Assembly: GCF_010500815.1 (NCBI RefSeq) | Contig: NZ_JAAAMG010000030.1 | Coordinates: 1-54,452, forward strand | Length of the DNA stretch: 54,452 nucleotides | Direction of reading: 5' to 3' | Source: Jiella pacifica | GTDB taxonomy: Bacteria > Pseudomonadota > Alphaproteobacteria > Rhizobiales > Rhizobiaceae | Part shown: positions 14,378 through 24,008 of the stretch, in pieces | Numbering within the stretch: the first letter of the stretch is position 1 | Layout of the letters: each line of letters starts with the position of its first letter | The notes under the pieces: model-generated | What the model was told of the DNA's origin: nothing | The model's database searches: none | The model's input: the letters and a program-made list of their open reading frames with translations, nothing else | Made by a program: the position numbers and the translations under genes

Positions 14378-16414
14378 ATGAAACTCTTCATCCGTGAAAT
14401 CATCATTTGGGCGGAGGATGTCAGCTTCCAGCCGCGGACTCTGCCCTTCGATCCCGAAGCCGTATCGGTGGTGACCGGGTGGAGCGGCACCGGCAAATCG
14501 TCGATCGTCAACATCATCAACTATGTGCTGGGATCTAGCACCTGCTCAATCGCAGTCGGTACCATTCGAGATGCCGTGTCCTGGTTCGGCCTGACTATCG
14601 AAACGGACAACGGGCTGATGCGGATCGCCCGCCCGAAGCCCGCAGCCCGTCACGTCTCCGAAGAAATATGGATCCAAGATATAGACGACGTCGGTCAGAT
14701 GCTGCCGGCGCGCCCGCTCGCGAACTCGAACGTCGCAAGGCTGAAGGTCCTGTTCGATCTCCGATCAGGGCTGTCGAACCTTGCTCTCGATCCTGAGAAG
14801 GACAAGGGCTTCGGCGGTCGAGCGAGCTTCCGCGATCTCGCCGCGTTCAATTTGCTACCACAGCATATTGTCGCCAACCCACATACCTTGTTCTTCAAGA
14901 CGGACTCTTCACACCATCGCGAGACCCTGCGTCACGTCCTTCCGCTCGCGATGGGCGTGGTAACCAACGAGGACCTAGTCCGGGCCCATCGCCTTAAGCT
15001 GTTGCGCGACGAGCAGCGCAAGCTGGAGACCGAACTTCGCACCCGCCGCAACTCCCTCGATAACTGGAGCGCCAACGCCCGCGGCTCCTTCTTTCGCGCT
15101 CAGGAACTCAGCCTACTGCCGCCCGGCGACCCGCCCGGCGATCTTCTGGGATTGCTAAAGGTACTCAGAGATGTCGTGGCCGCCGGCGGTCAGTCCGTGG
15201 CGGCGCCGGGTCGAATATCGGTCGCGGTCAACCGGCTCGATGAGATCCGCCGGCGGGAGGAGGCGCTCGATAAGAAAATCAACGGGGAGCGACGGCGTCT
15301 TCGCAAGTTGCGTAGCCTCTCTCGGTCTGTCGTCGATTACGCAGACGTACTCGCCGAACAGTCAGCCAGCGTGAAGGGCGTGGGCTGGTTCAAGGCTCAC
15401 ATCGCCGCCGAGTCTTGCGTGCTGTGCGGCTCTGATACCGAGGCGGCAAAGTATGCGCTAGAAGAACTGAACGAACCGATCGCCGAACTAGAAAACCTAT
15501 CCACCGGAGCGATCACGGCGCGCCCGATGGTAGATCGAGACCTAATCGCGGTCCAGACCTCCCTTCTGCAGGCGGAAAAGGACCTATTGACGCTGCAGCG
15601 AACCCGCCGGGAGTTCGAGGTCGCGGTCGATAAGGAGCGCGGTCAATCCCAAAGCCTCGAAAATATCTACCGGTTCATCGGATCGACCGAGCAGGCATTG
15701 CGAATGCTGGGCGAGATTCAAGGCGACGATGGCCTAGAAGCCCGCCTCGATAAGCTTCGAGGTGAAATTCGGGAGATCGAGCATCAGGGCAATGAGGGCG
15801 AGCGCCGCCGACGGACCCAGGAGGTTCAAGCGAGAATGTCGCGCTACATCGTGCGCTTCATTCAGCATCTTGGGATTGCGGGCGCGGACGGTCGTCCTGT
15901 ACTCGATGAACGCGAACTAAACTTGCGCTTCGATCAGGAAGGCACGGAAGGCTCAGACTATCTCTGGGAGATAGGCAGTGGCGAGAACTGGATGGCTTAC
16001 CACCTAGCGGCGCTGCTCGCATTGCACGGAGTATTCCTCTCCCGGGGCCAAAACAATCCGGTACCAACCTTCCTCGTCATCGACCAGCCCAGCCAAGTCT
16101 ACTTCCCGAGCGACACCTTTGAGCAGATCGTTACGGGAGAAGACGTCCCCGGCGCTGCTGAGGGATCGCCCGAGGCAGTCCGGCGTCGGAAACGTCGCCT
16201 CAGCGATCTTGAGAGCACCCGGAAGATCTTCGCCAGTCTGGTCCGGGCGCACAAATCATTTGAGTCCAGTCTGCAGATCATCGTGCTCGACCACGCCGAT
16301 CGGCATGCTTGGGGCGAGATCGAGGGGATCAAGGAAGTCGAGAACTGGCGCGGTGCTGCGGACTTTCTGATCCCCGCTCAGTGGATATCTGACGACGGCG
16401 ATCTCGAGCAGTAG
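14378..16414 (+). CDS. DUF3732 SMC/Rad50-like ATPase of ABC-3C system
   Basis: A 678-residue ATPase. Walker A is GWSGTGKS (34-41) near the N-terminus. Residues about 200-540 contain long coiled-coil stretches interrupted by [12 protein letters not shown] (around 347), a Cys-x-x-Cys element like a Rad50 zinc hook. [13 protein letters not shown] (near 565) is the Walker B and diagnostic DUF3732 segment, and [11 protein letters not shown] (near 634) carries the H-switch. Such ATPases are thought to sense invading nucleic acid or nucleoprotein and license the effector. It is the last gene of the operon, three bases after the middle component. The length is normal and all motifs look intact, so the system should be functional. 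Confidence 0.85.
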   Translation: MKLFIREIIIWAEDVSFQPRTLPFDPEAVSVVTGWSGTGKSSIVNIINYVLGSSTCSIAVGTIRDAVSWFGLTIETDNGLMRIARPKPAARHVSEEIWIQDIDDVGQMLPARPLANSNVARLKVLFDLRSGLSNLALDPEKDKGFGGRASFRDLAAFNLLPQHIVANPHTLFFKTDSSHHRETLRHVLPLAMGVVTNEDLVRAHRLKLLRDEQRKLETELRTRRNSLDNWSANARGSFFRAQELSLLPPGDPPGDLLGLLKVLRDVVAAGGQSVAAPGRISVAVNRLDEIRRREEALDKKINGERRRLRKLRSLSRSVVDYADVLAEQSASVKGVGWFKAHIAAESCVLCGSDTEAAKYALEELNEPIAELENLSTGAITARPMVDRDLIAVQTSLLQAEKDLLTLQRTRREFEVAVDKERGQSQSLENIYRFIGSTEQALRMLGEIQGDDGLEARLDKLRGEIREIEHQGNEGERRRRTQEVQARMSRYIVRFIQHLGIAGADGRPVLDERELNLRFDQEGTEGSDYLWEIGSGENWMAYHLAALLALHGVFLSRGQNNPVPTFLVIDQPSQVYFPSDTFEQIVTGEDVPGAAEGSPEAVRRRKRRLSDLESTRKIFASLVRAHKSFESSLQIIVLDHADRHAWGEIEGIKEVENWRGAADFLIPAQWISDDGDLEQ

Positions 16415-16677
16415 GAGCGGTTCAACAGATCGTCTCGATGAGGACCAGGCCGGAGGATGCAAGCCTGGAGCATCGGGTGTCATCAGCGACGGCGGTAACA
16501 GTCCAGGCTTAACTCATTTCCGCCACTCGCTCGGTATAGTGTCAGGTGAACGACTGTCGGCTTTCAGGCGTTGTCTGGGAGTAGGCCGAATGACCGCGAT
16601 AGAGGCGAAACTGCCGGTGAACCACCGCCCTACAGAGTTTTGTAGCATGCTCAATTTTGGTCGGTCATACAGACAAT

Positions 16678-17817
16678 TCAAACGAGAAAACTCGTGCCGC
16701 AGTCCTCTCGCAGCGTGGCCACCGGATCGTCACCAAGGACCCAGGTCTTTCTGTACCCGCCAATGATGGCATCGAAATCGCCGCCAGCTTGAAGCCCAAG
16801 GTCGATAATCTGGGATGCATGGCGAAGATCTTCGTGGGTGCACTCAGTCATTGCCGGACCGGCCGCCATGAATGCATCGAAGAGCATCGAGGGATCGTCC
16901 AATCCGAGAAATTCGTCGCTTGGGGCACAAGGAGCCGTGTCTTCGCCCAGCAGAAAGCTCTCGATATGCGCCGACATGATCGCAAGGCGATGGCTTGCGA
17001 TTTCGAAGGCGGTTTCAATGGACGACCCGCCATGGGATCCGTCGACATTCAGGCGATGAATGTCGTCAGACACAGCGTAGAAGAGATTGATCGCAATCAC
17101 GAAACGAGCGGCGAAATCGAGATATTCTCGCAAGTGTCGCTCGCTCATGCCGGGCGCGTAGCGTGAGAAGCAGCAGTTCAGACCGAAAAGGTCGGCCTCC
17201 GCTTCCTCCCGCAGGATCAGGCGATGCTGATCATCGAGCTGGATTTCGCCGAGGCTCCCCAAGGCGTCGTGCACCCGCTCGCTGACAAAGGGATCGAAGC
17301 GCCGGTCGCGGACCGCCGTATGTCCGATTTCGTGGTGGAGAAGAAAATCGGCCGTCAGACGGCTCAGCTGCTGCGAGGATCGGCGCAGGCTGACATCGTC
17401 GTCTCTGGCCAAGAGCGGAACACGCCAGGCCGGTTCGTAGGCCAGCACCGTTTCGAGAAACAGAATGCGCGCCATGCTGCTCGGCGCAATCCGATAGAGC
17501 TGTTCGGCCACGAATTTCTTGGCGAAGCCGGTCGAAAAAGGCCTCAGATCGATCGCGTCCCGGTGCAAGTGGTAAAGCCACGCGGCGCCGAGATTGTCGA
17601 CGAGCGACAGGACATAGCTGTTGTGGAGGATGAGAATGAATGACGGGAGCGTATCGCACATTGTCCGCCGCCGATCGGTATGGCAGGACACGACATAGAC
17701 CGGGCGGTCGATGCCTTCGATCGCCGAGCGCAAATCGTAGGGTTCGACGCTGAGCACGGTTCCCAGCCCAGGATCCGAAACGGCTGCCCGGAAGGCGAGG
17801 CTGTCCTCAATCCGCAT
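16678..17817 (-). CDS. HExxH zinc metallopeptidase of unknown family
   Basis: A 379-residue protein; ATG 17817 overlaps the upstream gene by 11 bp. The catalytic motif HHEIGHTAV places HEIGH at 162-166, and LREEAEADLFGLNC (203-216) gives the ExxxD downstream motif of gluzincin-type peptidases as the third zinc ligand. No signal peptide or clear membrane helix is visible, so it is probably cytoplasmic. It is the last gene of a three-gene operon with a two-helix membrane protein and a small protein. In conflict systems such a peptidase can be the effector, matured or released by the partner; that role is inferred only from context. Confidence 0.7.
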   Translation of the reverse strand: MRIEDSLAFRAAVSDPGLGTVLSVEPYDLRSAIEGIDRPVYVVSCHTDRRRTMCDTLPSFILILHNSYVLSLVDNLGAAWLYHLHRDAIDLRPFSTGFAKKFVAEQLYRIAPSSMARILFLETVLAYEPAWRVPLLARDDDVSLRRSSQQLSRLTADFLLHHEIGHTAVRDRRFDPFVSERVHDALGSLGEIQLDDQHRLILREEAEADLFGLNCCFSRYAPGMSERHLREYLDFAARFVIAINLFYAVSDDIHRLNVDGSHGGSSIETAFEIASHRLAIMSAHIESFLLGEDTAPCAPSDEFLGLDDPSMLFDAFMAAGPAMTECTHEDLRHASQIIDLGLQAGGDFDAIIGGYRKTWVLGDDPVATLREDCGTSFLV

Positions 17818-18139
17818 CGAGCCGATCCAGCGTCCTGATAATGAACTGTTCGATCTTCTGGACGTCGTCGGCATGCATCGAGCCGATCTCCACGCCATCG
17901 CGCGAAATCTTCACGCCAGTGACGCGATGCGCGTCGGTCAGTCTCTGCGCGAGCGCTTTCAGCTGTGCGAGAGCCGGCTTGCTGACGCTAGCGAAGAATT
18001 TCAGCACACGCTCGGCGCCGAAGCCGGTTCCAAGACCGATCTCGACGAGCTTTGGATCGCTCACAGCGACCAATGCCCGATGCTGGTCGACGGTCAGCGC
18101 ACCGCTGACCTCGACGACGAGGTAGCTCTGCTCACTCAC
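17807..18139 (-). CDS. Small protein between membrane protein and peptidase, EACC1-like pattern
   Basis: A 110-residue protein starting at GTG 18139, inside the end of the preceding gene (8-bp overlap). The pattern LKFFASVSKPALAQLKALAQRL, then VKISRDGVEIGSMHADDVQKIEQFI (helix, two strands with a DG turn, helix) recalls the small effector-associated component EACC1 described by Aravind and co-workers next to diverse effector domains. The resemblance is only at pattern level. Translation is coupled on both sides, so it very likely works with both neighbours. Confidence 0.5.
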   Translation of the reverse strand: MSEQSYLVVEVSGALTVDQHRALVAVSDPKLVEIGLGTGFGAERVLKFFASVSKPALAQLKALAQRLTDAHRVTGVKISRDGVEIGSMHADDVQKIEQFIIRTLDRLDAD

Positions 18140-18455
18140 GACCAGACGCCCCGTTCTGGCTGCTGCTCGTCCAGACGTTCATGGCCACGTCCCTCACCGC
18201 TTTCACTCCCCTTAGAAACAAGGCGACTGTTAGATCCTCAAACATGCGCTTCTGCATGCGGTTCGACAACAAAATGGCAAGATAGGCGATGAGGAAGCCA
18301 AGCCCATGCATCCAGAGGAAATTCAGCTGAACCCATGCGATGTCTCCGCCGACGGCCATTCTGCGCAGGATGACGCAAAGTCCGGCCATGGCGCCCGCGA
18401 CCAAGAAGGCGGATGCGGCCGGGACGCGGCGCCGTGATCCCCACGCGGTCCCCAA
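18132..18455 (-). CDS. Two-helix membrane protein, first gene of peptidase operon
   Basis: A 107-residue protein with hydrophobic segments at about 14-31 (ASAFLVAGAMAGLCVIL) and 44-63 (NFLWMHGLGFLIAYLAILL) and a basic, soluble C-terminus. The likely topology places both ends in the cytoplasm. The stop overlaps the GTG of the next gene by eight bases. The exact start is uncertain. No family is recognised; a membrane anchor or pore for the system is possible. Confidence 0.5.
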   Translation of the reverse strand: MGTAWGSRRRVPAASAFLVAGAMAGLCVILRRMAVGGDIAWVQLNFLWMHGLGFLIAYLAILLSNRMQKRMFEDLTVALFLRGVKAVRDVAMNVWTSSSQNGASGRE

Positions 18456-18820
18456 ACGCTGGCCGATCGAGACGGCTGCAGAAAAGAAGCGCGGTGAAGA
18501 TAGCCGATGACATCACCGTCGCGATCGTTCTCAATCGCAAGGGAGCAAGCCTCGATGATACGGATGATTGTGCGAACGAGTATTTAAGCGATTACGAGGC
18601 GATTGACCTCATTATTGGCTTTCTCGGGGCCGATTTCCAGACTCGCTACTAAGAAGGCGAGCGTGCTTTCGTTGCGGCTGTTATTGGCGAGGAAAGAAGG
18701 TGGGCCAAAAAGGGCGATGGCCGGATCGGCACTCGCAGCCGTTGGGGACGAACGCAGGCCGCGAAACCTCCGTTTTCTTTATCATCTGTGGCGATTCATG
18801 TGCGATGGGACGGTCGCAGT
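18456..18820. other. Intergenic region with no recognised gene
   Basis: About 365 bp between the FtsH-like gene's stop and the start of the membrane-protein operon, both on the minus strand. It should hold the promoter of the three-gene operon. The short frames present have no recognisable protein pattern, and no structured RNA or repeat is evident. Confidence 0.3.
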
Positions 18821-20776
18821 TCAGGCGCCGGGAAATCCCCGTTCAGCCGCAAAGGCCCGCAGCACTTCTCTCGGCAGTACGCGCTTCGCAACGGCGAGCT
18901 CCGCGAGTGCGAGAATGTCTGCTCGATGCCTGAGGACAATTAGGATCGCGTCTCCATAAAGCCGCCGGAGGTGTGACTCCACCGTCTGGCAGTCTGACAT
19001 GCCTGGCATGAGGAACGCCCCGAGGCCGAATTCTTCGCGGATTTTTCGAAGAATGGTGGTCGCTTCGGCAAGATCGCCAGAAGCGCCCGCGGAAGGCATT
19101 CCGAGAACCACTTCTTCGGCGGCGCGGCCACACAGCAGCGGCAGGATGTCCCGCTCAAGATCGATACGTCGCGCTTCGTTCGCAACACGCAAGTATGACA
19201 CCGAACCTGCCAGGTCCTGTCGCGCGACAAGCGACAGACACTCCGGCAAAATGCCGGCAGACATCATCGCAACAGCATGGCCGGCCTCATGGACAGCGAC
19301 ACGCCATACAATCGCGGGGCCCCGGGTTTCTGGCGGCAAGGCTAGATCAAGCACATCGCGGGCGGTAATTGGCCGCTTCTCACGCCGGGCGGACCGGCGC
19401 GCCTCGCGTGCAAGCCGAGCAATATCCGCCCCGGTGAGACTGCCAGCGAGCGCGGTCGCAACGTCATCGATAGCAGCGTCATGCGGGTCAGAAAGGTAGT
19501 CTCGGAGGATGCCGCCCAGCGCTTCTGCATCGGGCATCCCGATGACGAAGCGCCTATCCAGGCGGCCTGCACGGGTAAGCGCGGGATCGAGTCCGCGATC
19601 GTCGTTGCAAGCTCCGATCACGACGATGCCCGATGTCCGCAGACTACCGTCCGCGCACTCGAGAAGGGCGTTGACGATGGGGCGGAACCAGTTGGCATGG
19701 TCGGATCCCGGCTGCATATCGCGGCGCGGCAGAGTGTCGATCTCGTCGACGAAAAGCACAACCGGTGCGATTTCGGCGGCTTTATCGAAGTTCGCACGCA
19801 TCGCCTTGATCAGGGTCCCCATGTGAGCCTCGCCGCTAGCTTGCCATTGCGCATAAGACGTCGCAATTAACGGGACCGCGCAGGTTGCGGCGAGCGCGGA
19901 CGCAAACCGGGTTTTACCGGTCCCAGGTGGGCCGACGAGGAGCGCACCGCGGTCAACGTCATCCCAGACAAGCTCGCCGTTCTGGTAGGCCTTGATGTCG
20001 CGGGCAAGATCGAGACCCCACGCGGCGGCATCGCCATAGCCGTGGGTCGTGGTAAGGAGAGGCTCGGTCGGATAGAGCGGCTCGATCACAGAGGGTGCCC
20101 GCCAATTCGTCGTCGAGGAGGATGAGCGGGAGCACGGTGCCTCATGCGCTGCCCTCTCGCGCGCGATCCGATCCTGCTGCCTAGCTTCGATCCACTGCGC
20201 GACCCGCAGCCGCCGCAGCCAGTCGACCGCTTCGCCAGGACTCGACGCTCGGGCGATCGCGATCGGTAGCAGTACCAAGTCAATCCGCGTCGGGATGCGC
20301 GGGCACGGCTCGCCCGGCCAGATTGCGTCGAGCAGCGCTTCGAGATGCTCGAGCGGACGCAGCTCGATCTGCACGTCCGCGAGCAGCGCGGCAGGACCGC
20401 CGACCGTCTCCCCGCCATTGCAGCAGATAACGACGTGATACCGCGATAGCCTCCTGAGAATTGTCGCGGCATTCGTCGGGTGCGAACAAAGCTCTACAGC
20501 AGCGCGAATCTCGACATCTCGGCCCAGGAGCGAAGTCATCGCAGCGCAAGCAGCATCAAACCAGTTGTCGTCCAGCTTAACGATCGCGCAGATCCTGCGC
20601 CCGACGCATGTGTGCTGCACTGCGATGTCGGACAGCGGACGAAGCCCGCGATCACAGAGCCACTGAGCCGGCGCCAACCGCGGATCAGCCTGCACAGCGC
20701 GCGGTGTCTCGGACAGGTCGGCAGACGGATCGTCCAGGCCGAGAGGCTGCCGGGGGAGTTGAGAAAACTTGCTCAA
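18821..20776 (-). CDS. Soluble FtsH-like AAA+ protease (AAA - M41)
   Basis: A 651-residue protein from a TTG at 20776, chosen because AGGAG lies seven bases upstream; longer frames lack a ribosome site. The N-terminal 240 residues are unrecognised. The AAA+ module has Walker A VGPPGTGKT (281-289), Walker B VVLFVDEID (339-347), and an arginine-finger region TRAGRLDRRF. The M41 peptidase follows with HEAGHAV (496-500 HEAGH) and SGASGDLAEAT, whose Asp568 is the third zinc ligand. Unlike housekeeping FtsH it shows no N-terminal membrane helices, so it would be a soluble ATP-dependent zinc protease. Similar genes occur in alphaproteobacterial islands with small hypothetical genes like those upstream here. 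Its substrate is unknown. Confidence 0.8.
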   Translation of the reverse strand: MSKFSQLPRQPLGLDDPSADLSETPRAVQADPRLAPAQWLCDRGLRPLSDIAVQHTCVGRRICAIVKLDDNWFDAACAAMTSLLGRDVEIRAAVELCSHPTNAATILRRLSRYHVVICCNGGETVGGPAALLADVQIELRPLEHLEALLDAIWPGEPCPRIPTRIDLVLLPIAIARASSPGEAVDWLRRLRVAQWIEARQQDRIARERAAHEAPCSRSSSSTTNWRAPSVIEPLYPTEPLLTTTHGYGDAAAWGLDLARDIKAYQNGELVWDDVDRGALLVGPPGTGKTRFASALAATCAVPLIATSYAQWQASGEAHMGTLIKAMRANFDKAAEIAPVVLFVDEIDTLPRRDMQPGSDHANWFRPIVNALLECADGSLRTSGIVVIGACNDDRGLDPALTRAGRLDRRFVIGMPDAEALGGILRDYLSDPHDAAIDDVATALAGSLTGADIARLAREARRSARREKRPITARDVLDLALPPETRGPAIVWRVAVHEAGHAVAMMSAGILPECLSLVARQDLAGSVSYLRVANEARRIDLERDILPLLCGRAAEEVVLGMPSAGASGDLAEATTILRKIREEFGLGAFLMPGMSDCQTVESHLRRLYGDAILIVLRHRADILALAELAVAKRVLPREVLRAFAAERGFPGA

Positions 20777-21002
20777 GTCAGGACTCCTGGTCGATTTGGT
20801 ATCGGCTTCGCCAGGATCGGCCGTGCCAGGCCGCGGCCGGTCGACGAACCGGCGGCGACGAAGAGGAGCAGCGATCGGTTGGCAATGCGGGGGTGGGTGT
20901 TCTGTTAACTGAACGCCTGATGCGCTCTCTTGAGGAACAAGGCGCATGTGGCGACGTGCGGGACACTGGGTTCTGTGGCAGGAATGCAGGGTGGAAGCGG
21001 GA

Positions 21003-21359
21003 TCAGTGGCCGCCGCTTTCGGAAGCGCTGAACGGAGCGACAAGCGGCCCATCGACGCGCCATAGTCGCGAATAAGTCCGCACCCATCGAGAACGCCGAT
21101 CGATGGCGTAGATCCGCGACGTCACAGCGGCGCCTGGCCCGACGCGCGGATGTCCGGTGACAATGCCGGCGAGTCTGATGGCCACGGGGTCGACAACGAA
21201 GACCGCATCCGAGATCAGCGGCGCCGCGGCGAGCTCAGCGGACGTCGGGCCGCCTTCGGCGTACCGGCGGAGGTCGTCAATGAGGCTCTGCAGCGTTCGC
21301 CGGTCGTCCGCTTCGCCACCAAAGGAGATACCGGGGGCATGATAAGGAGCGCGCATCAC
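21003..21359 (-). CDS. DUF6634-like hypothetical protein
   Basis: A 118-residue protein. LQSLIDDLRRYAEGGPTSAELAAAPLISD, then GIVTGHPRVGPGAAVTSRIYAIDRRSRWVRTYSRLWRV, matches a conserved alphaproteobacterial family (DUF6634) in which a helix is followed by GHP, TS and the W-R-T-x-SR-x-(Y/W)-R-L pattern. Function is unknown. Its start overlaps the stop of the preceding gene by four bases, so the two are co-translated. It lies 226 bp upstream of the FtsH-like gene on the same strand. Confidence 0.6.
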   Translation of the reverse strand: MMRAPYHAPGISFGGEADDRRTLQSLIDDLRRYAEGGPTSAELAAAPLISDAVFVVDPVAIRLAGIVTGHPRVGPGAAVTSRIYAIDRRSRWVRTYSRLWRVDGPLVAPFSASESGGH

Positions 21360-21694
21360 AGCTCCTCCCTTCCGGCCGCGTCGGGCGAATTCGAGATCTC
21401 GTCCGCACGGGCCCGCAAGTAATCCAGCACCAGACGCGCAGTCGGATCGCCTTCATCGGCGTGAACCGCGACGTGTCGCATCAGCCGCAGGTTCTCGGTC
21501 TCGGACAGTACGCCGAGACGGCCGAGGCGGATCGCGGCGCCGAACAGTGTCGCCGCGTCGATCGGGAGGATCCGTGCGGTGAAGTGATCGTGGTCGGAGC
21601 TTGCGTTGAACGCCTCCGGAACAAGCGTCTGACGATCGGCGGCGTGCATATTGCTCGGCTCGCGATCATCCTGATGATCGGGTCTGTTGGTCAT
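21356..21694 (-). CDS. Hypothetical protein, island gene
   Basis: A 112-residue protein; ATG 21694 is preferred over 21733 because AAGGA sits nine bases upstream. The first 45 residues are polar and probably disordered. The rest is helical (DAATLFGAAIRLGRLGVLSETENLRLMRHVAVHADEG...ARLVLDYL). No known family is recognised. It overlaps the DUF6634-like gene by four bases. Confidence 0.5.
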   Translation of the reverse strand: MTNRPDHQDDREPSNMHAADRQTLVPEAFNASSDHDHFTARILPIDAATLFGAAIRLGRLGVLSETENLRLMRHVAVHADEGDPTARLVLDYLRARADEISNSPDAAGREEL

Positions 21695-21889
21695 GTCGTG
21701 TGATCCTTTGAGAAGTGAGGGAGAAATCAGCACCGCGGCGACCGGTGCCGGTCCGGCATTTCCGCGAAGAAGCGAATGCCGGACCGACCCGACCCGGCGG
21801 ACCTCGCGGTCCTAGCAGCGGGCTGGCGGCTTGCGGTGCAGCAGGTGAGTACGAAGCCGCCGGTGGGTACCGGCGCTTCGAGCGCGCTG

Positions 21890-22960
21890 CTAGTTCATGC
21901 GGCGCGGCTCGGTCTGTCGCCGGCGCTCAGCGATGCCAATGAACCGGGACAAATCAATGGGGGTCTCCGAAGGTCCCGCAGCCTTGGGGCCACGTCCGAT
22001 AATCTCCGGATCGTCTTCGGCGGCGAGACCGCCCTGGCCATCCGCTCCACCATCGTCTTTGACGTCGCTGATCAGGCCAAGCTCGGCGAGCTTCGCAGCG
22101 AGATCACGGATTGCCGGAGCGATCCGCACGAGCAAAGCCGCACGAACAGCTGCGTCGAGACGATCGAGAAAAGCCCGGCAAGGAATGCCGAACACGTCGT
22201 CGAGTTCGTCGGGTCCGACGGACATCTTCTTCTCGTGCCCCGCGCGACCGTAGCGGTCGATCACGCTCACGGAGACGCTCGCGACGTCATAGCCGTCTGC
22301 ATCGAGTGCCCGCCGCGCAGTGAGCGCGACGATGCGCAGGCGATCGATCGTGTCCCCACAGCGTGCCCCCGAGAAAACGGATCCCCCCCGCTTCACTTCA
22401 TGGATCGACGCATGGCGGGTGGTCTCGTCAATAACGATGAGATCTGCCATCCAGGTCGCGATAACATGCTGATCGTGCGGCAGCGTGGCGACGATGTCCT
22501 TCCGGTTTGCTCTGACCAGCTCAGTCGCGCTCCGCGTCATCGGCAAGGGGTACTCGCGCAGCACAGTCAACGCCGGATCCTGACGCAACGCCCCGGCGAT
22601 CACGTCCGGAATCACCGTGCCGACACGACCGACGACAGAGCGCAGCATGCTCGCAAGCGACGACAGCTCGCGGAGCATGGGGTCCGGATCGAGGCTCTCA
22701 CCCGCCGCAATCGTGGCGTCGACGAGTTCGGCGGCCGTCGTATCGACGAAAGCCGTGACCGCATCAATCCCGGGAGTGCCGGGCGCAGCGCTCGGCCCGA
22801 ACGCCTCCGCGTCGAAGCGATCACGACGATCGACACGGCGGGAACCGGAGCCGTCCAACGGACCAAACTCCGCCGGACGATCGCCGCCCTGCTCCTCGGG
22901 ACGGATACGGCTGGCGAAATGACGATGGGAGCGAGACGGGGACTTGGGCGTACGAACCAT
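21890..22960 (-). CDS. Conserved hypothetical protein with PD-(D/E)xK-like motif
   Basis: A 356-residue protein with AGGAG seven bases upstream of ATG 22960. Residues 1-60 are basic and low in complexity. The central part (145-240) contains WMADLIVIDETTRHASIHEVKRGG, where Asp-(x)n-Glu-Val-Lys is the order of a PD-(D/E)xK nuclease active site, followed by a helix and strand (DTIDRLRIVALTARRALDADGYD, VASVSVSVID) that fit that fold. The C-terminus is Gly/Asp rich. It is an island gene in the same-strand cluster with the FtsH-like protease. Nuclease function is an inference from the motif. Confidence 0.55.
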   Translation of the reverse strand: MVRTPKSPSRSHRHFASRIRPEEQGGDRPAEFGPLDGSGSRRVDRRDRFDAEAFGPSAAPGTPGIDAVTAFVDTTAAELVDATIAAGESLDPDPMLRELSSLASMLRSVVGRVGTVIPDVIAGALRQDPALTVLREYPLPMTRSATELVRANRKDIVATLPHDQHVIATWMADLIVIDETTRHASIHEVKRGGSVFSGARCGDTIDRLRIVALTARRALDADGYDVASVSVSVIDRYGRAGHEKKMSVGPDELDDVFGIPCRAFLDRLDAAVRAALLVRIAPAIRDLAAKLAELGLISDVKDDGGADGQGGLAAEDDPEIIGRGPKAAGPSETPIDLSRFIGIAERRRQTEPRRMN

Positions 22961-23207
22961 GTGAAACTCCTGCCGGCGGCGCCGGGCTTTAGCGGGAAAG
23001 AGACCGGGTCCGTTCGCACGATCGATCGAGACCGTACGGGAGCCGCGTCTGTCACAAAGGTGGAAGCGGCGACCTCGCGGGTCGCCGAAAAGGCGTCCAT
23101 GCAGAACGCGGATCAGCGTCAGCGAAAATGGGATCGCTTTCGTGCCCGGCCGTGAGGCAGCTTGGGGATCGAAATCGCGTGGTGGGTCGATCCCTGACGC
23201 AGCGCTC

Positions 23208-24008
23208 TTATCTGCGGAGCCGAATGACGATCAGCCCGGACGGCTTCTCGGTAATACCGACCAGACCGATCGCGGCAAGCTTGGCGCAGACCGCGGCCAC
23301 GTACTCGTCGCACATGGGGCACGGCGTCTGGCCGAGATCGAGCATGCGATGCCCCGCGGCGTCACGGGTCTGCGACCGATCGAGGCGGCGCAGAATTCGC
23401 CGGCTGTCGCGCATTTCTTCAGGCGAAAAGACCGGACCGTAAGCGGCCGCCGGCACGCTGGAAGCAGCGGACTGCACGGGTTCGGCCGGGCGCGGCTCTG
23501 CCACCGGCGCTCGGCCTTCGAGGGAGCACGGATCAATGGGGAAGGACTTCCCCTTTGCGGAGAGTTCGGTCTCGGTCCGCCTGCCCCCTAGAAGCGAGGC
23601 ATTGTCGTCGGCGTCGGAGGTGTGGTTCACGCCGCCCGCAGCCGGGGTCCGGTGCATCATCCGCTGCTTGATCTCGTCTGGAACGTCGTCGAATTCGTCG
23701 ATGCGGCGGATCGGGCCGAAGCCCGTGATGTAGGGCCGGCCTGCCACAACACGCACGCCGAGCGACGGCCAACCGGGCTGGAGCTGCGAGCCGCTCTGGA
23801 GAGCGCTTGCGAGATCGCCGGAAACCGGGTGGCACGTGTTGGAGGCCGACGCGTCGCCACCGGTGGGCAAGAACGGATCGACCAGGGTCCCGGAAATCAT
23901 CGCGGGAACCGCGGTCTTGGCACTCGAGTGCGGGCCGTTGATATCGGAATTGTTGGGGAAATTGCGCTTGCACGGGTCGTCCGTGCGCGCCAAAAGGCAC
24001 GTAGCCAT
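23208..24008 (-). CDS. Hypothetical protein, first gene of island cluster
   Basis: A 266-residue protein from ATG 24008, preceded by AGAGAGGA. The N-terminal half is rich in Asn, Ser, Gly and Pro. The middle (LGVRVVAGRPYITGFGPIRRIDEFDDVPDEIKQRMM) may be a small folded unit. The C-terminal 80 residues contain CPMCDEYVAAVCAKLAAIGLVGITEKPSGLIVIRL, a Cys-x-x-Cys motif followed by a helix and two strands, like a zinc-stabilised winged helix. No family is recognised. An AT-rich region upstream (24178-24250) probably holds the promoter of the cluster. Confidence 0.45.
   Translation of the reverse strand: MATCLLARTDDPCKRNFPNNSDINGPHSSAKTAVPAMISGTLVDPFLPTGGDASASNTCHPVSGDLASALQSGSQLQPGWPSLGVRVVAGRPYITGFGPIRRIDEFDDVPDEIKQRMMHRTPAAGGVNHTSDADDNASLLGGRRTETELSAKGKSFPIDPCSLEGRAPVAEPRPAEPVQSAASSVPAAAYGPVFSPEEMRDSRRILRRLDRSQTRDAAGHRMLDLGQTPCPMCDEYVAAVCAKLAAIGLVGITEKPSGLIVIRLRR

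Noticed and set aside
21776-23155. Plus-strand frame of 459 codons opposite the HEVKRG protein
   Set aside because: Antisense to a gene with a good ribosome site and plausible fold; low-complexity composition.
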